64,000 bases of DNA, taken from contig NC_083603.1 in NCBI RefSeq assembly GCF_029168945.1, forward strand, positions 50,230,406 to 50,294,405, read 5' to 3'. Numbering within the stretch: the stretch's first letter is position 1; each line of letters opens with the position of its first letter. The notes under the pieces were generated by a model that worked only from the letters and a program-made list of their open reading frames with translations, was not told the DNA's origin and ran no database searches. Source of the stretch: Cannabis sativa (lineage: Eukaryota; Streptophyta; Magnoliopsida; Rosales; Cannabaceae). Of this stretch, positions 47,246 through 59,086 are shown piece by piece. A program made the translations under genes and the position numbers.

Positions 47246-49934
47246 ATGAATTTTGTTAAAGCATTAATTCATTATGGAGGAGAGTGGAATGAAAGTAACT
47301 GCTACTCAAATTACAAAGTGGCTGGTGTACATATTCCAGAGAATTGTTCATTATTTGATCTTGGAAATTTGATCAAAAATGAAATAAACACTACTTGGGA
47401 CAATGTTGAGATCTCATACCAAGTAACTAAAAGTGAGCCACCGATAAAGATGTTGACTAACAACTCGGTGCTTTTTTACATAGACTTGAAGAAGAGTTGC
47501 AATTCTATACTTGAGTTACCATTGTGCATAGAAGAATGTTATTATACTTCATTCCAAAATACGGTAACAATTAAACATATATGATTTTGAAATAATGTTA
47601 TATGTTAATTAAAAGAATAACTTTAGTTTTTGTGACAGGTTACTAATCATGAATTGATCCAAACACATTACCAACATTCAGAAAAAAATCAAGCTGCAAT
47701 ACACAACATGGGGATTGGTTCCTTGGTACTACAAGCAAGAACAATAATTGAAAGTGAGATATTTGAAGATGGTACCTCAAGTAACCATAATTCCAGAAGA
47801 CTTGCTGATTATACTAATGAAGTTGCTGACTTCATCATTGAAGAAACTACAAGAAACAAAAGAAAAAGGGAAGAAGATAAGACAATCATTGAAACTCACA
47901 AGTTGCAAACATTAGTAGAAGGACAACTTTTCAAAGATAAAAAAATGTTCAAATCTGGACTTTGCTACTATGCCATGATCAACAACTTTCAATTTAGAAC
48001 AAAGAGATCAGAACCAAGAGAGTATGTTGTCACTTGTGTGGATGAGAACTGTAAATGGTATGTTAGAGCTTCTACATTCAAACATACTGAATATTTCAAA
48101 GTTAGGAAGTATGTGAAAGAGCACACATGCTCATTGGAAGTCATCATGGAGGATCATAGACAAGCAAATTGCAATGTCATTGGAGAGCTCATCAAGACAA
48201 AATTTACGACAATCAAGAGAGTGCACACACCAAATGATATCATGAAAGATATGCTTGATGATTATGGAGTATCTATGAGTTACTCAAAAGCTTGGAGATC
48301 AAGAGAAAAAGCTATAGAATTGGTAAGAGGAAAGACAGATGAATCATACCAACAGTTACCAATGTATCTTCATATGTTAAAAGTAGCAAATCCTGGAACC
48401 ATTACTAGCTTGACCACAGATGACAAAGATCGATTCAAATACTTGTATCTAGCCTATGCACATTCCATCAAAGGATGGCAACATTGTAGACCAATTATTG
48501 TCGTTGATGGAACCTTCATGAAATCTTCATATCGAGGCACATTGTTCACAGCATCTACAATGGATGCAAGTAACAATATTTTTCCATTAGCATTTGGTGT
48601 TGGCGATTCAGAGAATGATGAAGCTTGGGAATATTTCTTCACAAAGCTCAAAGAAACATATGGAGAACGTAAAGGTAATCTGTTGTATTTATCTTATTTT
48701 TGTTTCTAATTCTTGTAAAATGTCACCTATTTAATTTTTTTTGTACCAGGTTACTTTTACTTTCAGAATAAAATTATTATTTTGTCCATGTTACCAACAG
48801 TAAAATCCTAACACTAAAATTATTTTTGCAGATCTAGTAATCATATCTGATAGACATCAAAGCATCGAAAATGCTGTTCAAACAGTATACCCTAATGTCT
48901 TCCATGGAGCATGCATTTTTCATCTACTTAACAACATTAAGGCCAATCTTCATATCCATGGAGATGATTTGACTATAAACTTTGTTAAAGCAGCAAAAGC
49001 ATATACATTGGTTGGGTTTGAGTACTATATGGCTGCTCTTGACAAAATAGATGCCCGTATAAGGCCTTACTTAGAAAAAGTAGGTTACCATACATGGGCG
49101 AGATCTCACTCACCAAAAAGGAGATATACCATGATGACATCAAATATAGCGGAGTCTATTAATGCAGCAAATAAAGCGGCAAGGAATTTGCCAATAACCT
49201 TAATGTTGGAATGCATAAGAAGCGTTGTACAAAAATGGGTTTGGACTAATGGAAATGAGGCGAATGGAACCTTTACAGCGATATCATCAGAAGCTGAAGC
49301 TGTATTGAGAGAGAACTATCTAAAATCTACTAAATTTGAGGTATGTTGTTTGCTTTTAATTGATTAATACTATATTTTGAAAACTAAAATAAAGTAACCT
49401 GATATATTAATATACTGAACAAATTTGTACCAGGTGACATTATTTGTAATACCTTTTTTTTATTGTTATTTTACATATGTTTGACAGGTGAGACAATGCA
49501 ACACTATTTTTTCAGAAGTGATTGAAGAAAGAGGAACTTATATAGTCAATATTCAAGAGAAAACATGCACATGTAGAAGGTTTCAAGAAGATGAAGTACC
49601 ATGTTCACATGCACTTGCTGTCATTGCAAAAAAAAGGCTAAATTGCTATGAGTTTTGTTCTGCTTACTACAAAACTGAAACAATGAAAGCAACTTATGCA
49701 GAAACAGTTTATCCTTTGCCACATGAGGATGAATGGAGTCTACCAGAAGAATTGGACATACTTGTCCTACCTCCAAAAGGAAAAATTCCTCCCGGTAGAC
49801 CAAGGAGGAGAAGGATAAGAGCACGGGGAGAGCCAAGAGTGGTTATGAAGTGTGGACGATGTGGCAAATCAGGTCATAATAGAAAAACGTGCAGAAACCC
49901 ACCTATGGAGAAGCCACACAAGCCAAGAGAATGA
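47246..49934 (+). CDS. MULE3 transposase (MuDR-type), apparently intact
   Basis: Exons 47246-47563, 47639-48674, 48832-49340 and 49488-49934 join in phase to 769 residues without stops. Order: an N-terminal domain like that of other MuDR proteins (residues 1-106), a basic linker, the Mutator DNA-binding domain (YVVTCVDENCKWYVRAST, VKEHTCSLE) and the MULE catalytic domain. The catalytic domain has VVDGTFMKSSYRG, IISDRHQSIENA and SNIAESINAA supplying D, D and E, with GACIFHLLNN between. Then come the SWIM finger (CTCRRFQEDEVPCSHA) and a terminal CCHC knuckle CGRCGKSGHNRKTC with all ligands. Introns are GT-AG, and the leader intron holds a minisatellite. Only distantly similar to MULE1/2. It may be the one autonomous transposase in the window. 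Confidence 0.9.
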
Positions 49935-50638
49935 TTCATTTACTTTTACTTAAGGATGTTGCTCGTTATATTCATTCATAAAAAAGGAACAAGTTACTAT
50001 GGACACCATACTACATAAGGTTGTAATGATTTGTTACATTCTTTACCTTGGGAAAACATTAGTTCTTTTGCTTAAATGAATATTGATCAAACTTTGAATA
50101 CTTTTTTTTTAAAACAAAATAATAAAAAAAATGAAGAAGAAAAAAGTAACCTAGTGTGTTTGTCATGCTTTACAAAGTAACCTAACTACATAAGAAAGTA
50201 ACCTAATATCAGTATTTTGAAATTCAATTAAGAAAATTAATTAACCTGGTACCATTAAAATTTCAATTTATACAGATTTGTTTTTGTTTCAAGTATAATT
50301 TTAATTTTTTTACTTATAAAATTTGATGTCTTGATTTAATAAAAAAAAAAAGTAACTTAGCATGTCTATTATGATTTATAAAGTAACCTGGTACATAATA
50401 CAGCTCATCATTACTAAATCCAATTTTTATTACTGAAACAAGAATTAGAAGACACCTATTCATTGAAAAAGATTAGGAAAAAAAATAACCAGGTGTGTTT
50501 GTCATGCTTTACAAAGTAACCTAACAATATAAGAAAGTAACCAGGTGTGTTTGAAACAAAGTATGAAATCTCAAAGAGCCTGCCTGAGACATTAAGAATA
50601 AGAACTCAATTTATGTTCACACAAAAAATATAAAACTA

Positions 50639-51841
50639 CTACATCTTTTTCTTCTCGGGTTTTTCAGGTGCCTCTTGAACAACCTTCCTTTTCTTCTTCT
50701 CAAGTTTTCTAGGTGCCTCTTCAACATCCTTCTTTTTCTTCTTCTCAGTCTTTTCAGGTGTGTTTGTAGGAATATGGTTGAACTTTTCCTGTTTCCTCAT
50801 CAAACATCTTCTCAAAAATCTCTTCTTTTTTCATGAGACTTAATCTCATTGAATGACGAGATTTTTCCCATAAAAGTTTACCATATGGGAATTGTTGAAA
50901 AGTGGCATCATCTGAATCAACAATATTCCAAAAGAAATTGCTCACTTTGGTTTCAGGAACAGTACCAAATAAAAAATTAGCAAGAAAATGGACCAAACCA
51001 AGTTTGACCATATTAACATCCCCTTTTGCTCTCTTCCGAATGAAAGCATTCCTAACTTCTTTTTTTGTTATCAAACCCTTGCTTTCCTTAAAAAGTACTT
51101 TCCTTAAACTCTCATCCTTCTCAACAAAGATAGAATCATCATCGTTACCATGACATTTCAGTCCAGTAATCAAGGAAAATTCCTCTATCGAGAACCTTAC
51201 CATAGTCCCATTTATCTTAAACCAAAACTCAACATCTTCAGACATCGAATAGACCTCTCTCAAGATGATGTGATGTACTAACTGAGCTTGAAATTTAAGA
51301 TCCTTTGGAAATTTTAAAAAATGTCCAAAAGGTGTTGCTTTAAACAGCTCCTTCTGTTTATTAGTGAAAGTAGTGTTCAAGTCAGAAATTACTGAGAGAT
51401 CATTGAAAGGTTGTACTTTTGTTCCAAATCGCTTTGTTTGGGATATCATATATTGAGGAACCTGCATAAATTAATAAAAGTAACCTGATAAATTATTAAA
51501 AGTAACCTGGTAAATTATTAAAAGTAAGCTACAATAATAGGGAAAAAAAGATTAGGTAAATTTAAATCTAAATAAATAAAAGTTTCAAATTAGTCTAGTC
51601 TAAGATGAACTAATATTAAATTTCAATATAAAAGATCATTGAAAATAAATCATGAATAAACTGATATTAAATAAAAGAGCATGGAAAATAAGTAGCCTGG
51701 TACGTTAAGAGAATAATTAGAAAAAACCTTGTTCCATTTAGATGTTTCACCAATGCACTTTCTTTTCACACCACGAGTAGAAGAAGGGGATTGCGTATTT
51801 TTAGATGTTTTCTTCGGAGATTCAAAATCAGATGAATACAT
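50639..51841 (-). CDS. MULE3 DUF1985 protein, Ulp1 part absent
   Basis: Exon 1 (51841-51728) and exon 2 (51461-50754) join in phase to 273 residues. The N-terminus is Ser/Lys-rich with SSTRGVKRK, like a nuclear signal. The DUF1985 core has A-T-P-F-G-H-F-L, V-E-F-W-F-K-I-N-G-T-M-V-R-F and F-S-L-I-T-G-L, matching the N-terminal third of the MULE1 Ulp1 gene. After the stop at 50754 a lysine-rich tail continues in another frame to 50639 with two or three repeats of EAPEKPEKKK-like units. A small indel near 50780 has therefore probably cut it off. No C48 catalytic domain follows. Its role is unknown. Confidence 0.75.
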
Positions 51842-52093
51842 TCTCTAAATATGATTAATGACATGAAAAATAAAGAAGACACAATAAAGAGCTTAGTTTA
51901 AGGGAAAAATGATTGCTTAGCAAAGGTCTGGAATCAATATTTGCACCTTTACCATAAAGATATATACTGAGCTTGCTGAATGACACATGAATTCCTCTAC
52001 TTGTTTTTAGGAAAAAAGAAATATAGCATAAAAAGAATGCAAAAACCAATCAATATGAAACTACTGTAGAGAAAATTATTAGTTATATCCTAC

Positions 52094-52192
52094 CGTCTTT
52101 ATAGGCTCTTCTGGGCGCCCTGTGGCACAATCAATAACAGTGTGAATGCCAACCAACGTTACAGGAATTGTCTCTGGTTTGCTAAGATCTGC
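52094..52192 (-). pseudogene. Captured exon of host HCF244
   Basis: A 99-base exon with AG before and GT after codes 33 residues: A-D-L-S-K-P-E-T-I-P, then VGIHTVIDCATGRPEEPIKT. I recognise this as the conserved ADLSKPETIP...RPEEPIK segment of HCF244, a plastid Rossmann-fold protein needed for photosystem II D1 synthesis. The exons before and after it in HCF244 are not present. The codons are intact. This is a transduplicated fragment inside MULE3, not a host gene. Confidence 0.72.
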
Positions 52193-52317
52193 CTGCTCCA
52201 AAAATACTTCGCAGTGAGTAATTCAACTTCAGGTTACCAAAAATGCTACACAAATTTATCATGTGTATAGGAGCTCAAAGAATAGATAAGCACACCATAT
52301 TGTAGATAGATACATAC

Positions 52318-52461
52318 CCTTTCATCAGCAATAACAAAAATTTTCCCAACTTCATCAGCAGCTACAGAATAAACATCTGAAAGAAACCCAGTGACAGATC
52401 TAGCAGACAAGAATCCTCTTGCAAAGGTGGGATCTCGGGTCAATTGTAGTGTTACCCAACC
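52318..52461 (-). pseudogene. Second captured exon, source gene unidentified
   Basis: A 144-base exon, phase 0 at both ends with AG/GT borders, codes 48 residues beginning [17 protein letters not shown] and ending KIFVIADER. It has no stop and looks like a piece of a soluble host protein. I do not recognise the source. It lies 125 bases 5' of the HCF244 exon on the same strand, so both could be spliced into one transcript. Confidence 0.6.
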
Positions 52462-53019
52462 CTGAAATAGAAACATTCAGATTAAAAGGTATAATCAAAT
52501 GCTAATGGCATGACTTGGAAAATCACAACCTTACATGTTGGTTACCCAACAAAGGGAAGGTTACATAATAAAAATGTTTTCGCGATTAAATGATTGATAA
52601 GTGTGCTCTACAAGCTATAAACTAAATCCTGTACACCTATATTGAAAGTTAAACTCAGAGAAGCTTTAAATTTATCATGGTTATGAAATGTTAGGTACAA
52701 AATGCAATTTAAATGCAAAGACATGAAAGCGATGGCTTGGGTCAACTTTGAGTAGAGAAGAAGGGATATTCAATGCAGAAGCATATTATTTTTCTTGGGT
52801 CTTTTAAAACATTTTATCAAACACTTGCAGAGCATTAACTAATAGTTGAACAGTTCCATGAAAAGTAGAAGCAAGAAAACTAACCAGAGGAGAGGGCAGA
52901 GGTGGCTGTCCGAAGAAAAGGGGTCAGAGGACGTAGAGGGACGACGGGACCTCACGATGTTTTATAGGCTCCTCTTTTCGCTTCGACGGCGTAAATCGAT
53001 GCCTCCTCTTCAGGTAAGA

Positions 53020-53170
53020 TGGAACAACGGTGAAGAGAAATGGTGGAGGAGAAGACAAAGAGGTAAGAGAGAAAACAATGGTGAAGATGGAACAATGGTG
53101 AAGAGAAGACAGAGAGGTGAAGAGAAACAATGGTGGTGGAGAAGACAAAGAGGTAAGAGAGAAAATGATT
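53020..53170 (+). repeat. Purine-rich short repeat near the right end of MULE3
   Basis: Repeated gaagacaaagaggtaagagagaaaa and aacaatggtgaagag units. The weak open frames across it (52846-53199 and the opposite strand) are repeat translations. Confidence 0.75.
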
Positions 53171-53333
53171 TTCTGGAAAATATAAAAAAAAAAAGTTAAA
53201 AATATGGAAAAGAAAACCCACATAATAATTTAAAATAGAAAAATACCATAATTTACCTAAAATTAAAATTTATCCATATTTATCTAAACATTTAATAAAA
53301 ATCCATACTACAGGTAATTTCCACAAGATAAAA

Positions 53334-54713
53334 TGGGCTGTAATTAGTATTTACCTTATATGTTTGTGTTTATTTTTAGTTTTATTTTTAATTTTACCAC
53401 CAAGAGGAGAAGGTTGAAAAATATTAGAATATGAAAATATTATTGGTGCTTATTAGTAATTTGCAAAGAATGTGAAAGTCTATAAATATATAGTTGTGTA
53501 GCTATTATTAGATATGAAATGAGATAATAGAACTTTTTTCAATTAGAAAATTAATGTACATTTTACTATTAATAACATACATTATTATAACACAACTATA
53601 GTTTACTTACTAAATATACTGAGACATATTTTATTTTTATAAAACAAATCGTTCAAATAATTATACTATTTTAATTATTAATTAAAATAAAAAACTAAAA
53701 TATTAAATAAAACTAACACTACGTGGCTTGGCACGTAACAATCACCTAGTATATTTATATGGGTATACTTTTAATGGTTACATATTTATGGGTATTACCC
53801 ATGAATAGGTAATATTAGAAAAAATTGAGTTTTTATAATTAATTTTTTTATTTAATTAGACGAATTTCTTATTTTTACATTGTATGGACCGGAGTTGTTC
53901 CATCAGTTGAGAAAAAATAATAAAAAAAAAAGCTTTCGGCAAAAAAATGATAAAAAAATTGAGTTTGACTTAAATATTTTTCATATATATAATAAACATA
54001 TTTTTGATATAGTGTAAAAATAAGTATTTTTTTGATATTTTCTTTAATTAAGTAGCTAAATCAAGCATAAATATTCAAATTTCTCTTTTATTATTCGCTA
54101 TCGGACTAAAATTTAATAGTTTAATATATTTAAAATTAATATTTATAGTTAAATTTGTTTAGTACCGATCAATAAGTAATACCCATTAAGAAGTGTTCCT
54201 ATATGTGAAAAAAATAAACTATGTAAATACTTTAATATTTAGATTTAGATATAATATTTATTATTCAGATATTCTTTTTCATCTTAAAAAACAACAAATA
54301 CACCCATAATTAAAATTAAGTTGTTAAAAATGAAAATATTTGAATAATAACATTTGGCACCATTTAAATAGAGTTGCTTATCACTTCTCAGACACCATGT
54401 AAATGTAACACGATGGCCTTTCTATCACCCTACTATTGAATTGGACTTCATGAAACTGTCACTCAAAATTCAAAGGCAAAACTTTTATTTGTCAAACTCA
54501 ATACCAATACATGATGTTAAATAATAAATAGCAAACTGCATTGTTAATGACCTTCAGATACATGTATATTCCTATACTCTTTTTCCCTTTGAAGTTATCC
54601 CAGTGAGAAATTGGTAACAGATTACATATGTGCCAATTACAGCTTTTTAGTATTATGTTTGTGTCATTTATCTATTATTCTGCTTGAGAAAGAATTTCTG
54701 ATTTCTATCCTTG
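53334..54713. other. AT-rich intergenic region, no gene seen
   Basis: Simple AT-rich DNA. The last 300 bases are probably the 3' untranslated region of the mannosidase gene. Confidence 0.4.
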
Positions 54714-57700
54714 TCATATGAACAACCATAACCCACAATAACCAGCTATGCTACAAGATCTTCGCCTACAATTGGTTGAATCAACTCCACAGTCTTCATC
54801 ACTTAAACATCTGTGGTCGTTACGAGCATCTGCAACATGACAAGCACTCTCGATGTGTTGGCTACCATACTCTCCGGTGTTAAGCGTGTTAGCAGGGCAT
54901 ACTTGCATAGACATTGCACTTGCCAGCCTCACATGCTTTTGTTTCTGCAAAATCAATTCAGACATCAGGTGCAGTCGAGAATAAATTTTCCAGGGAAAAG
55001 TCCAAGTGAAATCATCTCATGCAGGGAAAAGAAAATTTTGCAGGACAGACATTTTATTAGAGCTTAGGTACTCTATTCTAATAGATTTTGGTAGAAAAAA
55101 AGAAAAAAGAATAAACACCTTTACAAAAGTCCAGTTGGTAGAGATGTAAGCCTCCGGAAGTCTCTCGTGCCAAGCACTTAAAACAGGTAAGGGGTGACCC
55201 TCAGTCGTGAAAATATAGTTCTGATTAACCAGAAATGAATCATCGAACAGAAGATATAAATACTTGCACCTACAGAAAACAGATGTGTTAATCCCAAAGG
55301 CATGCGAATATCGTAAACTTTTGTACCATGTTTACTTTCTTGTACTGGAAGGGTGAATACAATGCTTACGTTTCAGCGAGGAAGAAACTGTGTTGATGAT
55401 CCTCCAACTGCATAGTTGTCACATCTCTAATACTAGCAAACCCTCCTTCAACTTTGGTGTATAAATTAAGAGAATTTACTATTGATTCTCCCACCTCTAT
55501 GTACCATGGATCTGAACAATGCGAAGGGCAGTACTAAGTTAATGAAGTCAAAATCAGAGCAATAACTAGGAGTTGTAAACAATGTATGTACATAATAGGC
55601 TTGAAAGTTGAAAGCATGCATGGTCAAAATAAGTATGGAGTAATAATGTCCACAGCACTAATGTTCTGCTAGCATCTTCATTGCTAAATGGCCTTGATAT
55701 CAATAAATATCATCTCAGATTACTAAAATGATTAGATTTAAGCTGGACTCAATATTATAATGACAACCGTACCTTTGGTGGCTTGATATAAGTAGAAAGT
55801 TGACTCTGCTAATTCAGGGCGCAAGGGATAATATTTTTCAGTAGGGTGCAACATTTGATGGTCTAATAAATACCTGCATGGTTTTAAAAGTAGTATTAGG
55901 AACTGTTTTTCTTCTTTCTTCTTAGATTAAGTGTTACCATAGCTGAACAGTTTATTGAATACAGAGTTTATAGCAAAAACAAAGGAACACTACCTCTCAG
56001 GAAGCACTCCAAACTTTTTCCAAACGTAAAAGAACTCCCGATGTGATGAATTTGCTGCTGCAACATCCCCAACAAGAACCTGATGATCAAATTTTTATAT
56101 AAAGATTAGAATATTCGTTCTGAGGTTTCAAATCTTCAATATGTATAGACAGGTCTCTACTACTTGCCTGTAGGCCAGGCCAAAACGCTTGAAGGCTAGT
56201 AAGCTGCCAATAAGTTGCTTTTCCTGTCCTCATATCAGCTTCGTGGTACCTAATTTGTTGTTACAATCGTTACACTATAAAAGAGCTTTTATATTGCAGA
56301 GACAGTGTGGCAAGTAAAGGATAGTATTCAGTAAAGATGGAAATGAATGGAGTACCATGGACCATGTCTGAAATATTTCTGCACAGCGACATAAGCAGAG
56401 TGAAACATTTTCCAAAACTCTTCCTTTCCGAAAACAATGTGAGCCTTGAATAGATACTCATAAAAAGAATCAACTCCTGTATGATAACACATAATTGAAT
56501 ATCAGAGACTTACCACATTTATCCAGGTCCATTTAAAAATTGAAAGGTTCTGGGACAGAATACTCTGACCCATCCACACACCTTTCCTTCTTCCACCCAC
56601 TATATATTTGAGCTAATTTTAATATATTGAAACTGCATATTCAGGTCCGCAACGAAGCACAACCAGTTATCTAAAAATTAATTAAATTATAAATAAAGAG
56701 ATCGATGTCCAAGTAAGACATACCAGCCCCAATACCGGATGAATGTTCAATCCATTCCCCAGTTATCACATCCAGTGTTGTTCCAAATAAATTTAATGAG
56801 CTTCTCATACTCCACAGCTTGTGGAGAGCACGTAAAGCAGCAGATTCATATCTGGGGTTACCGGTTAACCGTGATAATGCTCCCATTTCAAGAATTAGAG
56901 AACCTAAATCGACAACAAAAATCAGTACATCTCAGGAAAGCATATCAGAGAATGTCCTCATCTTAAAACTCAAAGGATAAGCCTCTCACCACACCCTGAA
57001 GTGCTTGTCTCAGTGGTCTCATTCTCCATCACTCCATACTGTCCACAGAATTTCGCATTGATGCAGAGAGTCATATATCCTTCTTACAAACAAAACAACC
57101 AAACGTTTTTATACATTTGGAATTTAAGAAATCTTTTGTTTGAGAAGAACAAAAAAGATGAAATAACGCAAACATAGTTTTTAGTGTCAGATTTCTCTGT
57201 GTATATACTGAACAGACACAAGACAATTTGACCATGCATTAGCTTATGTGCTCCATGAAAGATACTTACTGCAACAAAATTATATTGCCGTTTAGTCAAA
57301 TTCAGCAGTTAATACATCCTCCCATAAAAATTCAACTTCTATTCCACTCAAACAATAGGCATCAAGTATGATGCAAATTACAGTCAATCAGTGGCCATTG
57401 GTTAATTTCATTACACACATGCTATTTGAACCGGTAATCTACACAAACATAAAAGAACAACTCGAAACTAAATTTATGATATGGCTCTACTGAGGGAAGT
57501 CATGAAAGTTAACTCATTTTCTTACAATTAGATGGCACATAACAGGACAAGTGTCTCCCAATCCAATACCATCCTTTTGCAAATTAGAGGTAGCAAAGTC
57601 ATGTTCAATGGTGTGTGTATCCAAATGTCAGAATAAAATTTGGATCATGATAAACAAAAATGACAAACTACAATTGGGTAGTACCTTTAAGTTGATCCAT

Positions 57701-59086
57701 GCATACGGCAATCCTGTTGGCGTATTGAAAGCTGGTAGCAAACGTTTCCCTAGATCTTCAGCCAAAATGAGTAGTTGATTCTTATAAGCTCCTTGAACCA
57801 ACCTGTTTGTAGAATCAGTTGCAAGCATATGAGCAGATACAAGTCCTCCAAGAACTCTTATGTTGCACTACAAGTAGACCAAGTGACATGAGCATCATTA
57901 AACACTTCAAACATAACTTGCTTGTTCACTCACACAAAAATAAAATAAACTACAATTATTGTCACCCTTGCCATGGTTTGAACAGTCCTAAATGAATTTT
58001 TCTGTTTGGGATCAACCAGATCAAAGCCTTTTTAGAAAACTCTATGACTAAATACCTCAAAAAGATTTATCCTTGCATCAACGTTGAATTTCAGATTTCC
58101 AGACAGCCAAATAATAGCCCTTTCGAATTCTGTATTGTTTCCCATAATAACAAGGCTGTCAAAGAATTTGTTTACATCAGATTGGCAATCCAACAAATTG
58201 GTATAAGTGGCCTAAAGAACGCTACAAGGTGAAAATAAAAGCATTGCATTTACTGGAGCAAAACTACTTATATTGAAAAGAACTCTGTATCCATATTGAG
58301 AACTATCTCGTACCTGGACAAAGATTCTATTAGTGTAAGGGCAGATCCGCTATAGTCTTGTGGTAGGTGTTCAAGCTGTAAATAGAAACGGTGAACAATT
58401 TACAATTATATTCTTTTAAATCTAATCAGAAGCTATATAATATGAACTTATAACCATTACATTACCCTCAAATTTCCAAGCTCACTAAGGGAATCAGTGA
58501 AAGTTTTCGTAAGAGGCTTTAACTCATCATGCTGCAAACAATATAGAAAACAAACATCAACACGCAATGATAGCACGGTTAGACAAAAACCTTGAGAATG
58601 AGGATTCTAACCGGAAACGCATGGTTCATGTAGTTGTCATATGCATGATAGAACCTGAAAGGAGAAGAAACAATTAAAGTCATTCTGTAACCCAATTCAT
58701 TAGTTGCAAATGGGAGATGTTTTCTCATGGCGTTATGTGATCAAAATCTGAACTTTTCTTTGACACTTTCATTAAAACAAGGTTTCATGAAGAACAAAAT
58801 CAAAGCATCAACTAACGCAACCAACCATACACCATGAAAAAGAAAGAAAAAAATGATTTTTCTTTTCATGATGAATACCCAGAACGTAGATGAATCAAAT
58901 AAATGAGAATTAAGGTGGTTGGATTCAAGAAGCGTATGAATTAGCTTACATTCTACGGACTTTCTCTCTCATTCGTCTTTTTTTAGTTGCATAAACGTGG
59001 TTTTGATCGGAGCAAGAAACTTGTAAGAGAGAGATCGAGATGAGGAGAAGAAGTATAACCCATTTTAGAGATTTGTTGGGCACCAT
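54714..59086 (-). CDS. MNS5: GH47 alpha-mannosidase, EDEM-like (MNS5 orthologue)
   Basis: Fifteen minus-strand exons join in phase to 577 residues: 59086-58950, 58654-58612, 58531-58466, 58375-58314, 58155-58056, 57867-57685, 57038-56990, 56903-56724, 56476-56356, 56249-56168, 56079-55994, 55873-55773, 55511-55370, 55269-55119 and 54944-54714. The length is close to that of Arabidopsis MNS5. Residues about 9-25 (VILLLLISISLLQ) form a signal peptide. GH47 blocks follow: FYHAYDNYMNHAFPHDELKPL, YGVMENETTET, E-M-G-A-L-S-R-L-T and EWIEHSSGIGAG. A Cys-rich tail ends CGLWLFI. MNS4/MNS5 trim mannose on misfolded glycoproteins for ER-associated degradation. The exon 10 donor is GC (CAG/GCAAGT), not GT; the rest are GT-AG. 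The first in-frame ATG was chosen because it precedes the signal peptide. Confidence 0.9.

Larger units (their letters stand above)
45190..53324. mobile_element. MULE3: Mutator-like element with captured host exons, 8135 bp
   Basis: The left end GGGAATTTTTTATAAATATG and the inverse of the right end (GTGGAAATTACCTGTAGTAT) align with one gap and moderate identity. Both are followed by GGA and T-rich sequence. A perfect 9-bp direct repeat aagataaaa flanks them at 45181-45189 and 53325-53333, the classic MULE target size. Inside are an intact-looking transposase (+), a DUF1985 gene (-) and two captured exons (-). AT-richness weakens the end call, but gene content and the private AGTAACCTGG motif fill the same interval. 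Confidence 0.68.

Noticed and set aside
52846..53223. Open frames of 89-117 codons on both strands
   Set aside because: Purine-rich repeat translations without conserved features.
57500..57620. Possible extra mannosidase exon (GATGGTATTGGATTGGGAG on the minus strand)
   Set aside because: Joining 57685 directly to 57038 keeps phase and restores the conserved INLK-YGVMENET block; no donor/acceptor pair supports an extra exon.
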